From the NCBI GenBank assembly GCA_048268005.1, contig JBLWWJ010000006.1, positions 1 to 64,000 of the forward strand: a stretch of DNA of 64,000 nt, written 5' to 3'. Source of the DNA: Ancylomarina sp048268005. GTDB lineage: Bacteria > Bacteroidota > Bacteroidia > Bacteroidales > Marinifilaceae. Every line of letters begins with the position of its first letter. The stretch's first letter is position 1. This document shows positions 44,736-53,046 of the stretch, in pieces. The translations under genes and the position numbers were made by a program. Below the pieces are notes generated by a model, which saw only the letters and a list, made by a program, of their open reading frames with translations, did no database searches and was not told the origin of the DNA.

Positions 44736-46061
44736 ATGGACAATAAGATAATAAAAGGATTTTCGAAACTTTCACGTCTTGAAAAGTTGAAATACTTGGG
44801 AGAGATTAGTGGGAAAGGTGAGCAGATTGAAGCTGATTTGGATTATTTCAGATTGAATGATCTTGAGCAGCAGAATTTATTGGATGAGATTAGTGAGAAT
44901 ACTTTATCTAATTTCTTTTTGCCTTTTGGAATCGCACCCAATTTTGTGATCAATAATAAGGTGTATCACTTACCAATGGTTACAGAAGAGAGCTCTGTGA
45001 TTGCTGCTGCTTCGCGTTCTGCGAAGTTTTGGGCTGAGCGAGGTGGTTTTCATGCGAAAATTGTTTCGGTAGAAAAAACAGGACAAGTCCATTTCCTGTG
45101 GAATGGAAAAAGCGATCGTTTAAAGCAGGCTTTTCCTGATTTGAAGAAAGAGTTAATGTGTGCAACACACTCCCTTACGACCAATATGCGACGTCGTGGT
45201 GGCGGTATTCTCGATTTGTCTTTAATTGATATGAGTCACGAATTGGAGAATTACCACCAATTGCATGTTAGCTTTGATACGCTTGATGCTATGGGAGCTA
45301 ACTTCATCAACTCTTGTTTGGAGATGATGGCTCGTACGCTTGAAACTTTCATTCAGAGTCAGGAAGATTGGACTAAGGAAGAACGTGAGTGTGAGATTGT
45401 GATGTCGATCTTATCAAACTATACGCCTGATTGCCTTGTGGAATGCTGGATTGAGTGTGATATCAAGGATCTTGATGGTGTTTATGAAGGAATGACAGGT
45501 GAGGTATTTGCCAATAAATTTTTGAAAGCAACACAAATCGCTGAGCTTGACGTTTACCGGGCATGTACGCATAATAAGGGTATTATGAATGGAGTCGATG
45601 CTGTGGCATTGGCAACTGGAAACGACTTTAGAGCTGTTGAGGCTAATGCGCATGTTTGGGCTTCGCAAACTGGAAAATATAAGAGCTTAACTAAGGCTGA
45701 TATTAGTAATGGACGATTTAGATATGAACTAAAATTACCACTTGCTTTGGGTACAGTTGGTGGTTTAACGAAACTTCATCCTTTGGCAAAACTCGGTTTG
45801 GAACTGTTGGGTGATCCTTCAGCAAAAGATCTGATGATGATGACCGCAGCTTCTGGCTTAGCTAATAATTTTGGAGCCATTCGCTCATTGGTAACAACTG
45901 GAATTCAACATGGGCATATGAAAATGCATTTGTCAAACTTGTTGAATGCTTTTAATGCCAATAAGGCTGAAAAGCTGATGGCGAAAACCCGTTTTGCTCA
46001 GTCAACAGTAAGTTACAGCGAAGTCGAGAACTTTTTAAATACCATTAGAAACTCAAAATAA
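44736..46061 (+). CDS. Hydroxymethylglutaryl-CoA reductase, class II (degradative-type)
   Basis: Makes or oxidises mevalonate with NAD(P)H; in this cluster it should supply mevalonate. 441 residues, class II size. Catalytic residues by motif: Glu in VTEESSVIAAASRS, Lys in HNKGIMNGVDAVALATG, Asp in GNDFRAVEA, and His in QHGHMKMHLSN. Family designations as degradative come from similarity to Pseudomonas mevalonii; the neighbours show a biosynthetic pathway. It precedes the GYDIA kinase by 7 bases. Confidence 0.93.
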   Translation: MDNKIIKGFSKLSRLEKLKYLGEISGKGEQIEADLDYFRLNDLEQQNLLDEISENTLSNFFLPFGIAPNFVINNKVYHLPMVTEESSVIAAASRSAKFWAERGGFHAKIVSVEKTGQVHFLWNGKSDRLKQAFPDLKKELMCATHSLTTNMRRRGGGILDLSLIDMSHELENYHQLHVSFDTLDAMGANFINSCLEMMARTLETFIQSQEDWTKEERECEIVMSILSNYTPDCLVECWIECDIKDLDGVYEGMTGEVFANKFLKATQIAELDVYRACTHNKGIMNGVDAVALATGNDFRAVEANAHVWASQTGKYKSLTKADISNGRFRYELKLPLALGTVGGLTKLHPLAKLGLELLGDPSAKDLMMMTAASGLANNFGAIRSLVTTGIQHGHMKMHLSNLLNAFNANKAEKLMAKTRFAQSTVSYSEVENFLNTIRNSK

Positions 46062-46068
46062 ATAGGAT

Positions 46069-47004
46069 TTGGAACAAGCGCAGTTTTTTTATTCGAATGG
46101 GAAGCTCCTGATTACAGCTGAGTACTTGGTATTGAAAGGGGCTTTGGCTTTGGCGGTACCGACTCAATATGGTCAATCTCTTGCTGTTTATCCTAAAGAA
46201 GGTGAAGGTATGAGCTGGCAAGCCTATGAAAATGAAAAGCAATGGTTGAATTTTCAACTCTCTTTGGATGAAATTACAAATCCGACACCAGAATTACCGT
46301 CTGAAAAAAACTTTATTGCAGAGCTTTTGAATCAGGCTTTAATATTAAAGCCTAATTTAATAAACGGTTCAGCCTTTCGATTCGAAACCCATCTGAATTT
46401 TAATAGGGATTGGGGATTGGGATCCAGTTCTACCTTGATAAATAATGTGGCACAATGGGCTCAAGTTGATGCCTTTGATCTGCTCAATAGAGTTTTAAAA
46501 GGATCTGGCTATGATGTGGCCTGTGCACAGAATGATACACCTATTCTTTTTCAAAGACTAAAGAATAAAATTTGGACTGAAGCCTGTATTTTTTCACCTG
46601 AATTTAAAGACCAGATCTATTTTCTATATCTGGGAAAAAAACAAAAGACAGAGAGTGAAGTCAGACGCTTTTTAGCAGAAAAAAAGGATTATTCCCAAGA
46701 GATTCAAGAAATATCAAGCTTATCACTACACCTTTTAGATGCTGAATCAGCAATTGATTTTGATAAAATAATTGGGGAGCACGAAGCGATTACCTCCAAT
46801 ATATTAGGCATACCAAGCATAAAGAAACTCGCTTTCTCTGATTTTGAGGGATCTATAAAATCCTTAGGTGCCTGGGGAGGTGATTTTGCTATGGTCCGTA
46901 GCGATTGGGATAAAAAAACAATAACAAACTATTTTCGATTGAAAGGCTTAAATACACTTATCCCATGGGATAATATGATCCTCAAAGATGAAGATGATTT
47001 GTAA
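46069..47004 (+). CDS. GYDIA family GHMP kinase, probable phosphomevalonate kinase
   Basis: GHMP-fold kinase of 311 residues. ATP-binding loop DWGLGSSSTLINN (about 121-133), N-terminal KLLITAEYLVLKGA, and the name-giving GYDVA at GSGYDVACAQ (about 145-154). The C-terminal GGDFAMV replaces the usual third GHMP motif. The start is TTG (46069), 7 bases after HMG-CoA reductase. Mevalonate kinase and diphosphomevalonate decarboxylase are both present as separate genes, so by elimination this is the phosphomevalonate-kinase candidate. Assignment is inference from context. Confidence 0.8.
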   Translation: MEQAQFFYSNGKLLITAEYLVLKGALALAVPTQYGQSLAVYPKEGEGMSWQAYENEKQWLNFQLSLDEITNPTPELPSEKNFIAELLNQALILKPNLINGSAFRFETHLNFNRDWGLGSSSTLINNVAQWAQVDAFDLLNRVLKGSGYDVACAQNDTPILFQRLKNKIWTEACIFSPEFKDQIYFLYLGKKQKTESEVRRFLAEKKDYSQEIQEISSLSLHLLDAESAIDFDKIIGEHEAITSNILGIPSIKKLAFSDFEGSIKSLGAWGGDFAMVRSDWDKKTITNYFRLKGLNTLIPWDNMILKDEDDL

Positions 47005-47007
47005 GGA

Positions 47008-47115
47008 ATGAAATTGATAAGAATGAAACGAACAATGAACAAAGCTTTAATATATACAAAAACGATTAAGATGGCGGTTTCCATCCGACCAAAATATAAA
47101 ATTATAATTGGATGA
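47008..47115 (+). CDS. Possible 35-residue linking ORF before mvaD
   Basis: From ATG 47008 (3 bases after the kinase stop codon) a frame of 35 codons runs to TGA 47113-47115, which overlaps the mvaD ATG in the arrangement ATGA. Internal in-frame ATGs lie at 47023 and 47035. The peptide is basic (MKLIRMKRTMNKALIY at the start) and resembles no family. It may serve translational coupling or be chance. Confidence 0.3.
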   Translation: MKLIRMKRTMNKALIYTKTIKMAVSIRPKYKIIIG

Positions 47116-48149
47116 AAAATACAATCATTTGGGAAAGCCCATCTAATATAGCTCTGATTAAATATTGGGGAAAAATGGGGGTGCAATTACCTTGTAACCC
47201 TTCATTAAGTATGAGTTTGAAGGAATCTGTTTCTCGTTTTGAACTAACTTATTCTCCTAAAAAGGATGGAGAAAAAGATCTCATCTATCTTTTCGAAGGG
47301 AAAGAAAATAAAGCTTTCGAGGATAAATTAAGTCGATTTATCGACTCTGTTGCGAACGATGTACCCTGTGTAAGAAAATATCAGCTTAAAATATCGAGCT
47401 CAAATACTTTTCCTCATTCGGCAGGTATAGCAAGTTCGGCTTCGGCAATGAGTGCCTTAGCTCTATGTCTTTGTTCTATGCAAGAGGCCATCGATGAAAT
47501 TGAAATGCCAAAAGATTTTTTCTTTAAAAAAGCCAGCGAAATGGCTCGATTAGGATCGGGAAGTGCTTCGCGCTCTTTATTCGGACAATATGCGATTTGG
47601 GGCGATACGGAAGGTGTATCAAATAGTTCGAATTATTATGCCATCCCTTACGAGAATATGATTCACCCAACTTTTCAGAATTTACAGGATACAATTTTGA
47701 TGATTGATTCCTCTGCTAAAAAGGTTTCAAGTACGGCAGGTCATGGTTTGATGAAAAATCATCCATATGCTGATGCTCGTTTTCAGCAGGCACGTCTGAA
47801 TATTTCAGAATTGATACAAGTAATGGAGCAAGGCGATTTCGATAAATTCACTGATGTTGTAGAGAATGAGGCGCTTAGTCTTCATGGGCTGATGATGAGT
47901 TCAAATCCATCGTATACCCTTTTAAAACCGAATACGCTTATTGCCATAGAGCGCATTAAAAATTTTAGAGAACAAACCCAAACGCCACTTTGCTTTACTT
48001 TAGATGCTGGTCCCAATATTCATCTTTTGTATCCAAAGGCTAATGAAAATAGCATTCAGAAGTTTATCAAGCAGGAATTGATAGAGCTTCTGGAAGATGA
48101 AAAATATATTCAGGATGGTATGGGGAACGGACCTAAGAGAATTAAATAA
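47112..48149 (+). CDS. mvaD: Diphosphomevalonate decarboxylase
   Basis: Converts mevalonate diphosphate to isopentenyl diphosphate with ATP, 345 residues. Motifs: WESPSNIALIKYWGKMG at the start, the ATP loop HSAGIASSASAMSALAL, and RLGSGSASRSLFGQYAIW, with the Asp/Arg active site region TLDAGPNIHLLYP near the end. GHMP superfamily fold. Operon position: after the GYDIA kinase, 9 bases before mvk. Confidence 0.94.
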   Translation: MKNTIIWESPSNIALIKYWGKMGVQLPCNPSLSMSLKESVSRFELTYSPKKDGEKDLIYLFEGKENKAFEDKLSRFIDSVANDVPCVRKYQLKISSSNTFPHSAGIASSASAMSALALCLCSMQEAIDEIEMPKDFFFKKASEMARLGSGSASRSLFGQYAIWGDTEGVSNSSNYYAIPYENMIHPTFQNLQDTILMIDSSAKKVSSTAGHGLMKNHPYADARFQQARLNISELIQVMEQGDFDKFTDVVENEALSLHGLMMSSNPSYTLLKPNTLIAIERIKNFREQTQTPLCFTLDAGPNIHLLYPKANENSIQKFIKQELIELLEDEKYIQDGMGNGPKRIK

Positions 48150-48158
48150 GACCTTATA

Positions 48159-49112
48159 ATGAATCACAGACCCGAACAATATTACGCTAAAATATTACTC
48201 TTTGGGGAGTACGCTGTTCTATTTAATTCAATGGGATTGAGTATTCCGTATACCCATTTCAAGGGGGAGTTGAGTTTCATAGACGAGAATAAATACACCG
48301 ATAGACATTTTGCTCGCCGGTCTAATGAAGAACTTCAAAAATTCTGTTCCTTTATTGAGGAGAAAGAGCTTGATAGTTTTATCCATATAAAAGCCTTAAA
48401 GAAAGATGTAGCCAAAGGTTTATATTTTGAATCAAGTATTCCTGAGAGTTATGGTTTAGGAAGCTCAGGTGCCTTATGTGCGGCTATTTATAAGAAGTAT
48501 GCGATAAAGGCTATTCCTAACAATCGTATTATCAAACCAAAACAAATTACAGAATTAAAAGCTCTGTTTTCTCAGTTAGAATCAGGTTTTCATGGGCAAA
48601 GTTCGGGCTTAGACCCCTTAAATTCTTATTTGAAGCTACCTCTTTTGATTCATAATTCTCAGAAAATAGAATTAGTGACCTTGCCAGGTCGTAAGTTTGG
48701 TCAGGACAGTGCTATTTTCCTGGTGGATACCGATAAACAAGGGAATACGGCACCACTGGTTAAGGCTTTCCTTAAATCCTGCGAGGCAGAAGAGTATTCT
48801 GAGCAGATCAAACAAGAGTTTATCCCACTCAATAACAATTGTATTCAAGAGCTAATTAAGGGCGAGTCTACCCCATTCTTTAATAATGTTGCGAAGTTAT
48901 CTGGTTTTCAGTTGCAACACTTTAGGTCGATGATTCCAGATGAATTCCTTGCTATTTGGGAACTTGGTCTTGAAAACAGAATGTTCTCTCTTAAACTTTG
49001 TGGTTCAGGTGGTGGGGGATTTTTATTGGGATTCACTCAAAACTATAGTCAAACACAAGAACTTCTAAAGAGCAAAGGACACAAAATTGTGACGGTTTAT
49101 CAGAACAATTAA
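48159..49112 (+). CDS. mvk: Mevalonate kinase-like GHMP kinase
   Basis: GHMP kinase of 317 residues. The start AKILLFGEYAVLFNSMGLSIPY is typical of mevalonate kinases, the ATP loop is PESYGLGSSGALCAA, and the late motif is LKLCGSGGGGFLLGF. FHGQSSGLDPLNSYL carries the GxDP region. It ends the operon run that begins with the isomerase. Function as the first kinase of the pathway follows from similarity and context. Confidence 0.88.
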   Translation: MNHRPEQYYAKILLFGEYAVLFNSMGLSIPYTHFKGELSFIDENKYTDRHFARRSNEELQKFCSFIEEKELDSFIHIKALKKDVAKGLYFESSIPESYGLGSSGALCAAIYKKYAIKAIPNNRIIKPKQITELKALFSQLESGFHGQSSGLDPLNSYLKLPLLIHNSQKIELVTLPGRKFGQDSAIFLVDTDKQGNTAPLVKAFLKSCEAEEYSEQIKQEFIPLNNNCIQELIKGESTPFFNNVAKLSGFQLQHFRSMIPDEFLAIWELGLENRMFSLKLCGSGGGGFLLGFTQNYSQTQELLKSKGHKIVTVYQNN

Positions 49113-49186
49113 CTGGTTTTGAGTTTTGTTTATCAATTAATTGGACTTTTTGTTAATTTCGGGACTTGTATCTTAAAACGGGTTTG

Positions 49187-49981
49187 ATGATAAAGCAGAG
49201 AGTATTTGAATTGGTAGAAAAAGGTGATCATGGAAGAAAATTCAATAAAATTTTCGACTATATCATTATGAGTTTAATTGTTCTGAGTTTGATCTCAATT
49301 ATCTTAGAGTCAATACCAGAGGTTTATTTGAAATATAAAGCTTTTCTCTACGGCTTTAATGCTTTCTCAATTGTTATATTTTCAATTGAGTATGCCATGC
49401 GAGTTTATGTTTCTCATTTAACTCATCCTTCATCAAGTAGAATTAAATCGGCATTTCGTTTTATTTTTTCTACATATGGTATTATTGATTTATTGGCAAT
49501 TCTGCCATTCTTCTTGCCAATGCTTATAAAGGTAGATCTAAGGTTTTTGAGAGCGTTAAGATTAACACGATTCTTAAGGATATTAAAACTGAACAGATAT
49601 AATGATTCATTAAATCTGATATGGACTGTCATTAAAGAAAAAAGATCGGAATTAGCAGTTACAGGATTCTTAACCTTCTTAATTCTGATGATTGCTTCAT
49701 TTCTCATGTATCATATCGAAGGGGAGAAGCAACCTGAAGCTTTTTCTAATATTCTTGAATCATTTTGGTGGGCAATCGCGACTTTAACAACCGTGGGGTA
49801 TGGTGATATTTATCCCATTACAGGTTTAGGTAAATTTATAAGCGGCCTGATCGCTATTTTAGGTATTGGGATTGTTGCTTTACCAACAGGAATTATTGGC
49901 GCTGGATTTATGACAAAAGTTGAGAAATCTAGAGGCAGGAAGGAAAATGAAAAATGTCCTCACTGTGGTCATGATCTATGA
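49187..49981 (+). CDS. Voltage-gated potassium channel (Kv type)
   Basis: A 264-residue six-transmembrane ion channel. Selectivity filter TLTTVGYGDIYP (TVGYGD), voltage-sensor S4 helix RFLRALRLTRFLRILKL with regularly spaced Arg, and S5/S6 hydrophobic segments around it. The C-terminal tail ends with CPHCGHDL, a small zinc-binding-like knuckle seen in several bacterial Kv proteins. ATG 49187 is chosen; the frame reaches a TTG at 49166 that only adds 7 residues. It would conduct K+ at the inner membrane. It stands alone after the mevalonate genes. Confidence 0.9.
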   Translation: MIKQRVFELVEKGDHGRKFNKIFDYIIMSLIVLSLISIILESIPEVYLKYKAFLYGFNAFSIVIFSIEYAMRVYVSHLTHPSSSRIKSAFRFIFSTYGIIDLLAILPFFLPMLIKVDLRFLRALRLTRFLRILKLNRYNDSLNLIWTVIKEKRSELAVTGFLTFLILMIASFLMYHIEGEKQPEAFSNILESFWWAIATLTTVGYGDIYPITGLGKFISGLIAILGIGIVALPTGIIGAGFMTKVEKSRGRKENEKCPHCGHDL

Positions 49982-50015
49982 GAATAATTCGATAAGATAT
50001 ATTCTAGCTAACAAC

Positions 50016-50047
50016 AAATCCCGATCTGCTGATGCAAATCGGGATTT
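50016..50047 (+). terminator. Terminator of the potassium channel gene
   Basis: AAATCCCGAT and ATCGGGATTT form a 10-bp stem; a short TGC/GCA stem sits in the loop. A TTATTTAT tail follows. Confidence 0.75.
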
Positions 50048-50068
50048 ATTTATGAAGTCATTGCTTGA

Positions 50069-50449
50069 TTATTTCAAGTTTGCTTTTCTTCTGCGTTGTG
50101 CTTTAAAATAAAGAAACTGTGCGCGCAAGCTATAAATACCTCCAACAATTACGAATAGAAAGATGATTTGCTTACGTCCTAAGCTGAATTCAGCCAGGAA
50201 ACCTTTAGTAAGCATCACAGCTGACATAACAACCAAAACAAGTGTAAGAACACCTGCCAGATGACCAATTACAGCATTCTCATTTTTAATGCCATTGGTA
50301 AAGGCTAATAGAATTAAACCAAATACAGCTGGAATAAGTGCTGTGAACTGTGTGTCGCCCAATTCTACATATCTCATAATGAATCCGAATGATCCCAGTA
50401 GGATAAGTAACAGAGCGTAAAATTTATTGATATTATGTGCTTTGTTCAT
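50069..50449 (-). CDS. Four-helix membrane protein of unknown function
   Basis: A 126-residue protein with four hydrophobic stretches (about 8-26, 38-52, 62-84, 91-110): LLLILLGSFGFIM, LIPAVFGLILLAF, LAGVLTLVLVVMSAVML, IIFLFVIVGGIYSL. The C-terminus is very basic (KAQRRRKANLK). I do not recognise a named family. A perfect AT-rich inverted repeat lies 10 bases upstream of its start. It converges with the channel gene and lies downstream of the lipoprotein pair terminator. Confidence 0.6.
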   Translation of the reverse strand: MNKAHNINKFYALLLILLGSFGFIMRYVELGDTQFTALIPAVFGLILLAFTNGIKNENAVIGHLAGVLTLVLVVMSAVMLTKGFLAEFSLGRKQIIFLFVIVGGIYSLRAQFLYFKAQRRRKANLK

Positions 50450-50458
50450 AATTGAAGG

Positions 50459-50485
50459 TTTTTATTTATTTAGAATAAATAAAAA
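50459..50485. repeat. Perfect 12-3-12 inverted repeat before the small membrane protein
   Basis: TTTTTATTTATT, TAG, AATAAATAAAAA. It is AT-only in its arms and sits 10-36 bases before the minus-strand ATG at 50449. It could be an operator or a leader hairpin that affects translation. Confidence 0.6.
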
Positions 50486-50556
50486 TACTAATTAATTCAA
50501 ACAATACAACAAAGGATTTCATATTTGTGAATGGGTAAACACAAAAGGGGGGAAAT

Positions 50557-50589
50557 AAGAAAGGCTGTTCATTACGAACAGCCTTTCTT
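50557..50589. terminator. Terminator after the first lipoprotein
   Basis: AAGAAAGGCTGTTC and GAACAGCCTTTCTT form a 14-bp stem with a 5-base loop. It lies about 30 bases after the lipoprotein stop on the minus strand, with a T-rich tail TTATTTCC. Confidence 0.8.
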
Positions 50590-50619
50590 GGACAACCTTA
50601 AAACTCAACCATGAATTGA

Positions 50620-51474
50620 TTATCGAGCCTTAACTACTAAGAATTTTGAAGACTTCCAAAATGCATCAGCATTTGTGATAGTGATTCCTTTACCAGCTTC
50701 AAACTTATAAGAGTTTGTAGGGTGAGTCGTAATCAACTTCATCTTCTTTCCTTCAACAGGAATTAAAGTAGTCTCAGTGATATCAATTTTCTTAAATTCT
50801 TTTGTATCTGCATTCTCGCTTAAAACTTTAGCTGAAGCAATTCCGATGATACCACCTTTAGTAGTGATTACATTCTTAGCTTTTAGCTCAGAAGTAGAAC
50901 CTACTACATAGTAAGCAGTGTTCATTGAAGTTGTTCTTTCGCTAATAGTTTTAGCTTGATCAGCATTTTCTGTAGTTAACTCAGTAACTGCAGTATTTAA
51001 TTTAGTAACGTCAGCGTTTAATCCTTCAACTTTTACGTTAAGGTTAGCGATTTGCTCTTTCATAGCAGCGATATCAGCTTCTTTCTGAGCAACGTCAGCT
51101 TTCAAACGATCAGTTAATTTTCTTAATTTTGAGTTCTGGTACCAGCTGCTCTTAAGTTTCTTATCTAAGTCAGCAATCTTAGCACGGTTCTGCTCAAGTA
51201 AGTTATTGATAGCAGTAATATTTTTAGCAATTTTTTGCTTTTGAGATTTAGTAGGAGCTTCTGAATCAACAGCTACAATCTTCTCTTTTTCTTTGATGAT
51301 CTCAAGGTTCTCTTCGATAGAGTTTAAAGTAGATACAAACTCGTTAATAGAAACTTCTTTCTGCTTAAGAGTTTCAGTAAGTTGTACTTTATCAGCTTTT
51401 AGTTGTTCAAGTTCCTTTTGGTTACAAGAAACAAAAAAAGGTAAGATCAATAATGCAAAAATAATACGTTTCAT
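50620..51474 (-). CDS. Coiled-coil lipoprotein, paralogue 1 (Cbp1-like adhesin family)
   Basis: A 284-residue predicted lipoprotein: lipobox LPFFVSC (Cys about residue 17), then heptad-rich coiled coil (about 22-170, rich in Lys, Glu, Leu, Ala), and a C-terminal globular part (about 175-284) with MNTAYYVVGSTSELK, ITTKGGIIGIASAKVL, TLIPVEGKKMKLITTHP and AFWKSSKFLVVKAR. The layout resembles Bacteroides lipoproteins called Cbp1-type collagen-binding adhesins; that link is from memory and unchecked. ATG 51474 is chosen because the paralogue starts at the same point. It shares an upstream element with the paralogue. Confidence 0.8.
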   Translation of the reverse strand: MKRIIFALLILPFFVSCNQKELEQLKADKVQLTETLKQKEVSINEFVSTLNSIEENLEIIKEKEKIVAVDSEAPTKSQKQKIAKNITAINNLLEQNRAKIADLDKKLKSSWYQNSKLRKLTDRLKADVAQKEADIAAMKEQIANLNVKVEGLNADVTKLNTAVTELTTENADQAKTISERTTSMNTAYYVVGSTSELKAKNVITTKGGIIGIASAKVLSENADTKEFKKIDITETTLIPVEGKKMKLITTHPTNSYKFEAGKGITITNADAFWKSSKFLVVKAR

Positions 51475-51801
51475 AGTCATGTTCTAATTATACAATTATT
51501 CAAAATAAATTCAGATTTATATAGTATAAATACTGTGCCAAAATTCAGATTTTGAAAGTTTCAGATTAATTTATATTAATAAAAGCCTTTGTTTGTGGGC
51601 TTTGTGTGATGTTTTCTGTTTGGTCTTAATTCTCCCTTATTTTTGTTGGGGAGTATAGTTGTGGAATATTTCCCCACTATTGTGGTGTGATTACTCAATT
51701 ATGTAACACAATACTTTACTAAACAGATGATATATGTTAGAATTATTGAAAGACCATCTTTAAGGATGATCTTCCTTTAATTCCACTTTAATTGGGTTTG
51801 A
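51475..51801 (-). promoter_or_regulatory. Upstream region of paralogue 1 with sigma-54-like -24 element
   Basis: TTGGCACAGTATTTAT lies at 51526-51541 on the minus strand: a perfect -24 half TTGGCAC, then 5 bases and TTAT where sigma-54 prefers TTGC. It starts 52 bases before the start codon. The first 15 bases (TTGGCACAGTATTTA) recur exactly before paralogue 2. No exact TAnnTTTG box lies nearby. A weak imperfect hairpin near 51751-51775 may end paralogue 2. Confidence 0.5.
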
Positions 51802-52656
51802 TTATCGAACTTTAACAACCAGGTATTTTGAGCTTTTCCAGAATTGTTCTGCATCAATAATTGCTAAGCCTTTTCCTTCTTCTATTTTAAATGAGCCTTG
51901 AGGATGAGTTGTAATAAGTTCAACTTTTTTACCTGTAATAGGGATTAATGCTGTTTCTCTGATATCAATTTGCTTAAACTCTTTTGTGTCAAAGTTATCG
52001 TTTAAAACAGTAGCTGATCCGATACCTATAATACCACCCTTTTTAGAAATAACTTGTTTTAATTTTAATTCCGAACTCGTACCTATCAAATAATAAGCTG
52101 TGTTCAAATTATTGGTCTTCTCTTCAATAAGTTTTGCACTTTCAGCATTCTGTGCCGTTAAGTCAGTCACTGTTGTATTTAAATTTTCAACATCAGTCGT
52201 TAAACCTTCAACTTTAATATCTAAATCAGCAATCTGCTCTTTTAGAATAATTATATCAGCTTCCTTTTTTGCGATATCAGTTTTCAAACGAGTGGTTAAC
52301 TTTCTAAGTTTCGAATTTTTATACCAACTGTTTTTAAGTTTTTTATCTAATTCAGCAATCTTTAAACGGTTTTGCTCAAGGATATTATTGATAGAAGTCA
52401 GTGTACTTGTAATTTTTTGTTTTTGAGATTTGTCAGGATTCTCAGAATTTACGACAACAATGTTTTCCTTTTCTTTAATGATATCAAGATTTTCTTGTAT
52501 CGAATTTAAAGTTGCTACAAAATCATTAATGGCAACTTCTTTCTGATTGGCTGCATTTGTAAGTTGTAAATTATCTTCTTTAAGTTGTTTGATCTCTTTT
52601 TGGTTACAAGCAACAAAAAATGGTAGGATTAATAGTGCAAAAATAATACGTTTCAT
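51802..52656 (-). CDS. Coiled-coil lipoprotein, paralogue 2 (Cbp1-like adhesin family)
   Basis: A 284-residue predicted lipoprotein with the same architecture and length as its neighbour at 50620: signal MKRIIFALLILPFFVAC, coiled coil with SWYKNSKLRKLTTRLK, and C-terminal part MNTAYYLIGTSSELK (here LNTAYY), SKKGGIIGIGSATVL, LIPITGKKVELITTHP and EQFWKSSKYLVVKVR. The pair differs mainly in the coiled coil and codon choice, so it is a tandem duplication of some age, not a recent copy. The surface placement follows from the signal. Divergent from the histidine kinase gene. Confidence 0.8.
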   Translation of the reverse strand: MKRIIFALLILPFFVACNQKEIKQLKEDNLQLTNAANQKEVAINDFVATLNSIQENLDIIKEKENIVVVNSENPDKSQKQKITSTLTSINNILEQNRLKIAELDKKLKNSWYKNSKLRKLTTRLKTDIAKKEADIIILKEQIADLDIKVEGLTTDVENLNTTVTDLTAQNAESAKLIEEKTNNLNTAYYLIGTSSELKLKQVISKKGGIIGIGSATVLNDNFDTKEFKQIDIRETALIPITGKKVELITTHPQGSFKIEEGKGLAIIDAEQFWKSSKYLVVKVR

Positions 52657-52799
52657 ATGTCTTTAATTTGTTTTTTAATTATCACATGGAAGTCGCCATA
52701 CTGGTCATCCTATGTTGTTTGGATGATCTTAATACTGCTCCTTTCATGTTTTCTAATTTGTTATTTATATGATTCTATTTAATTCTTGTAATCTGTATA

Positions 52800-52815
52800 G
52801 TAAATACTGTGCCAA
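52800..52815 (-). promoter_or_regulatory. Sigma-54-like -24 element before paralogue 2
   Basis: TTGGCACAGTATTTAC on the minus strand, 144 bases before the ATG, the same 15-base core as at 51526-51541. -24 half perfect, -12 half degenerate (TTAC instead of TTGC). The remainder of the 390-base gap 52657-53046 has no ORF, and only the kinase -7 box at 53013. Confidence 0.5.
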
Positions 52816-53012
52816 TTGAGGTTTTGCTTTTCTTAGTTCATGTCAATAGTTTTGCAAGTTGTTGTAATAGAGGAAGTATGCGATTGATTGCTATACGCGT
52901 TTGTTTTGCTCCTAATTTGGTGGGAAGCTGCGAATTGGGGAATTTTTAGACAGAACTGAGTGATAAATCCTCAATTCTGGAATATTAAAATCGATTTATA
53001 TATAAAATCCTC

Positions 53013-53020
53013 TAAATTTG
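53013..53020 (+). promoter_or_regulatory. -7 box of the histidine kinase gene
   Basis: TAAATTTG predicts a start near 53027 and a 20-base leader to ATG 53047, arguing against the longer frame from 52960. No -33 TTG. Confidence 0.5.
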
Positions 53021-53046
53021 TATTTTACAAACAGTTCAAAGTTCAT

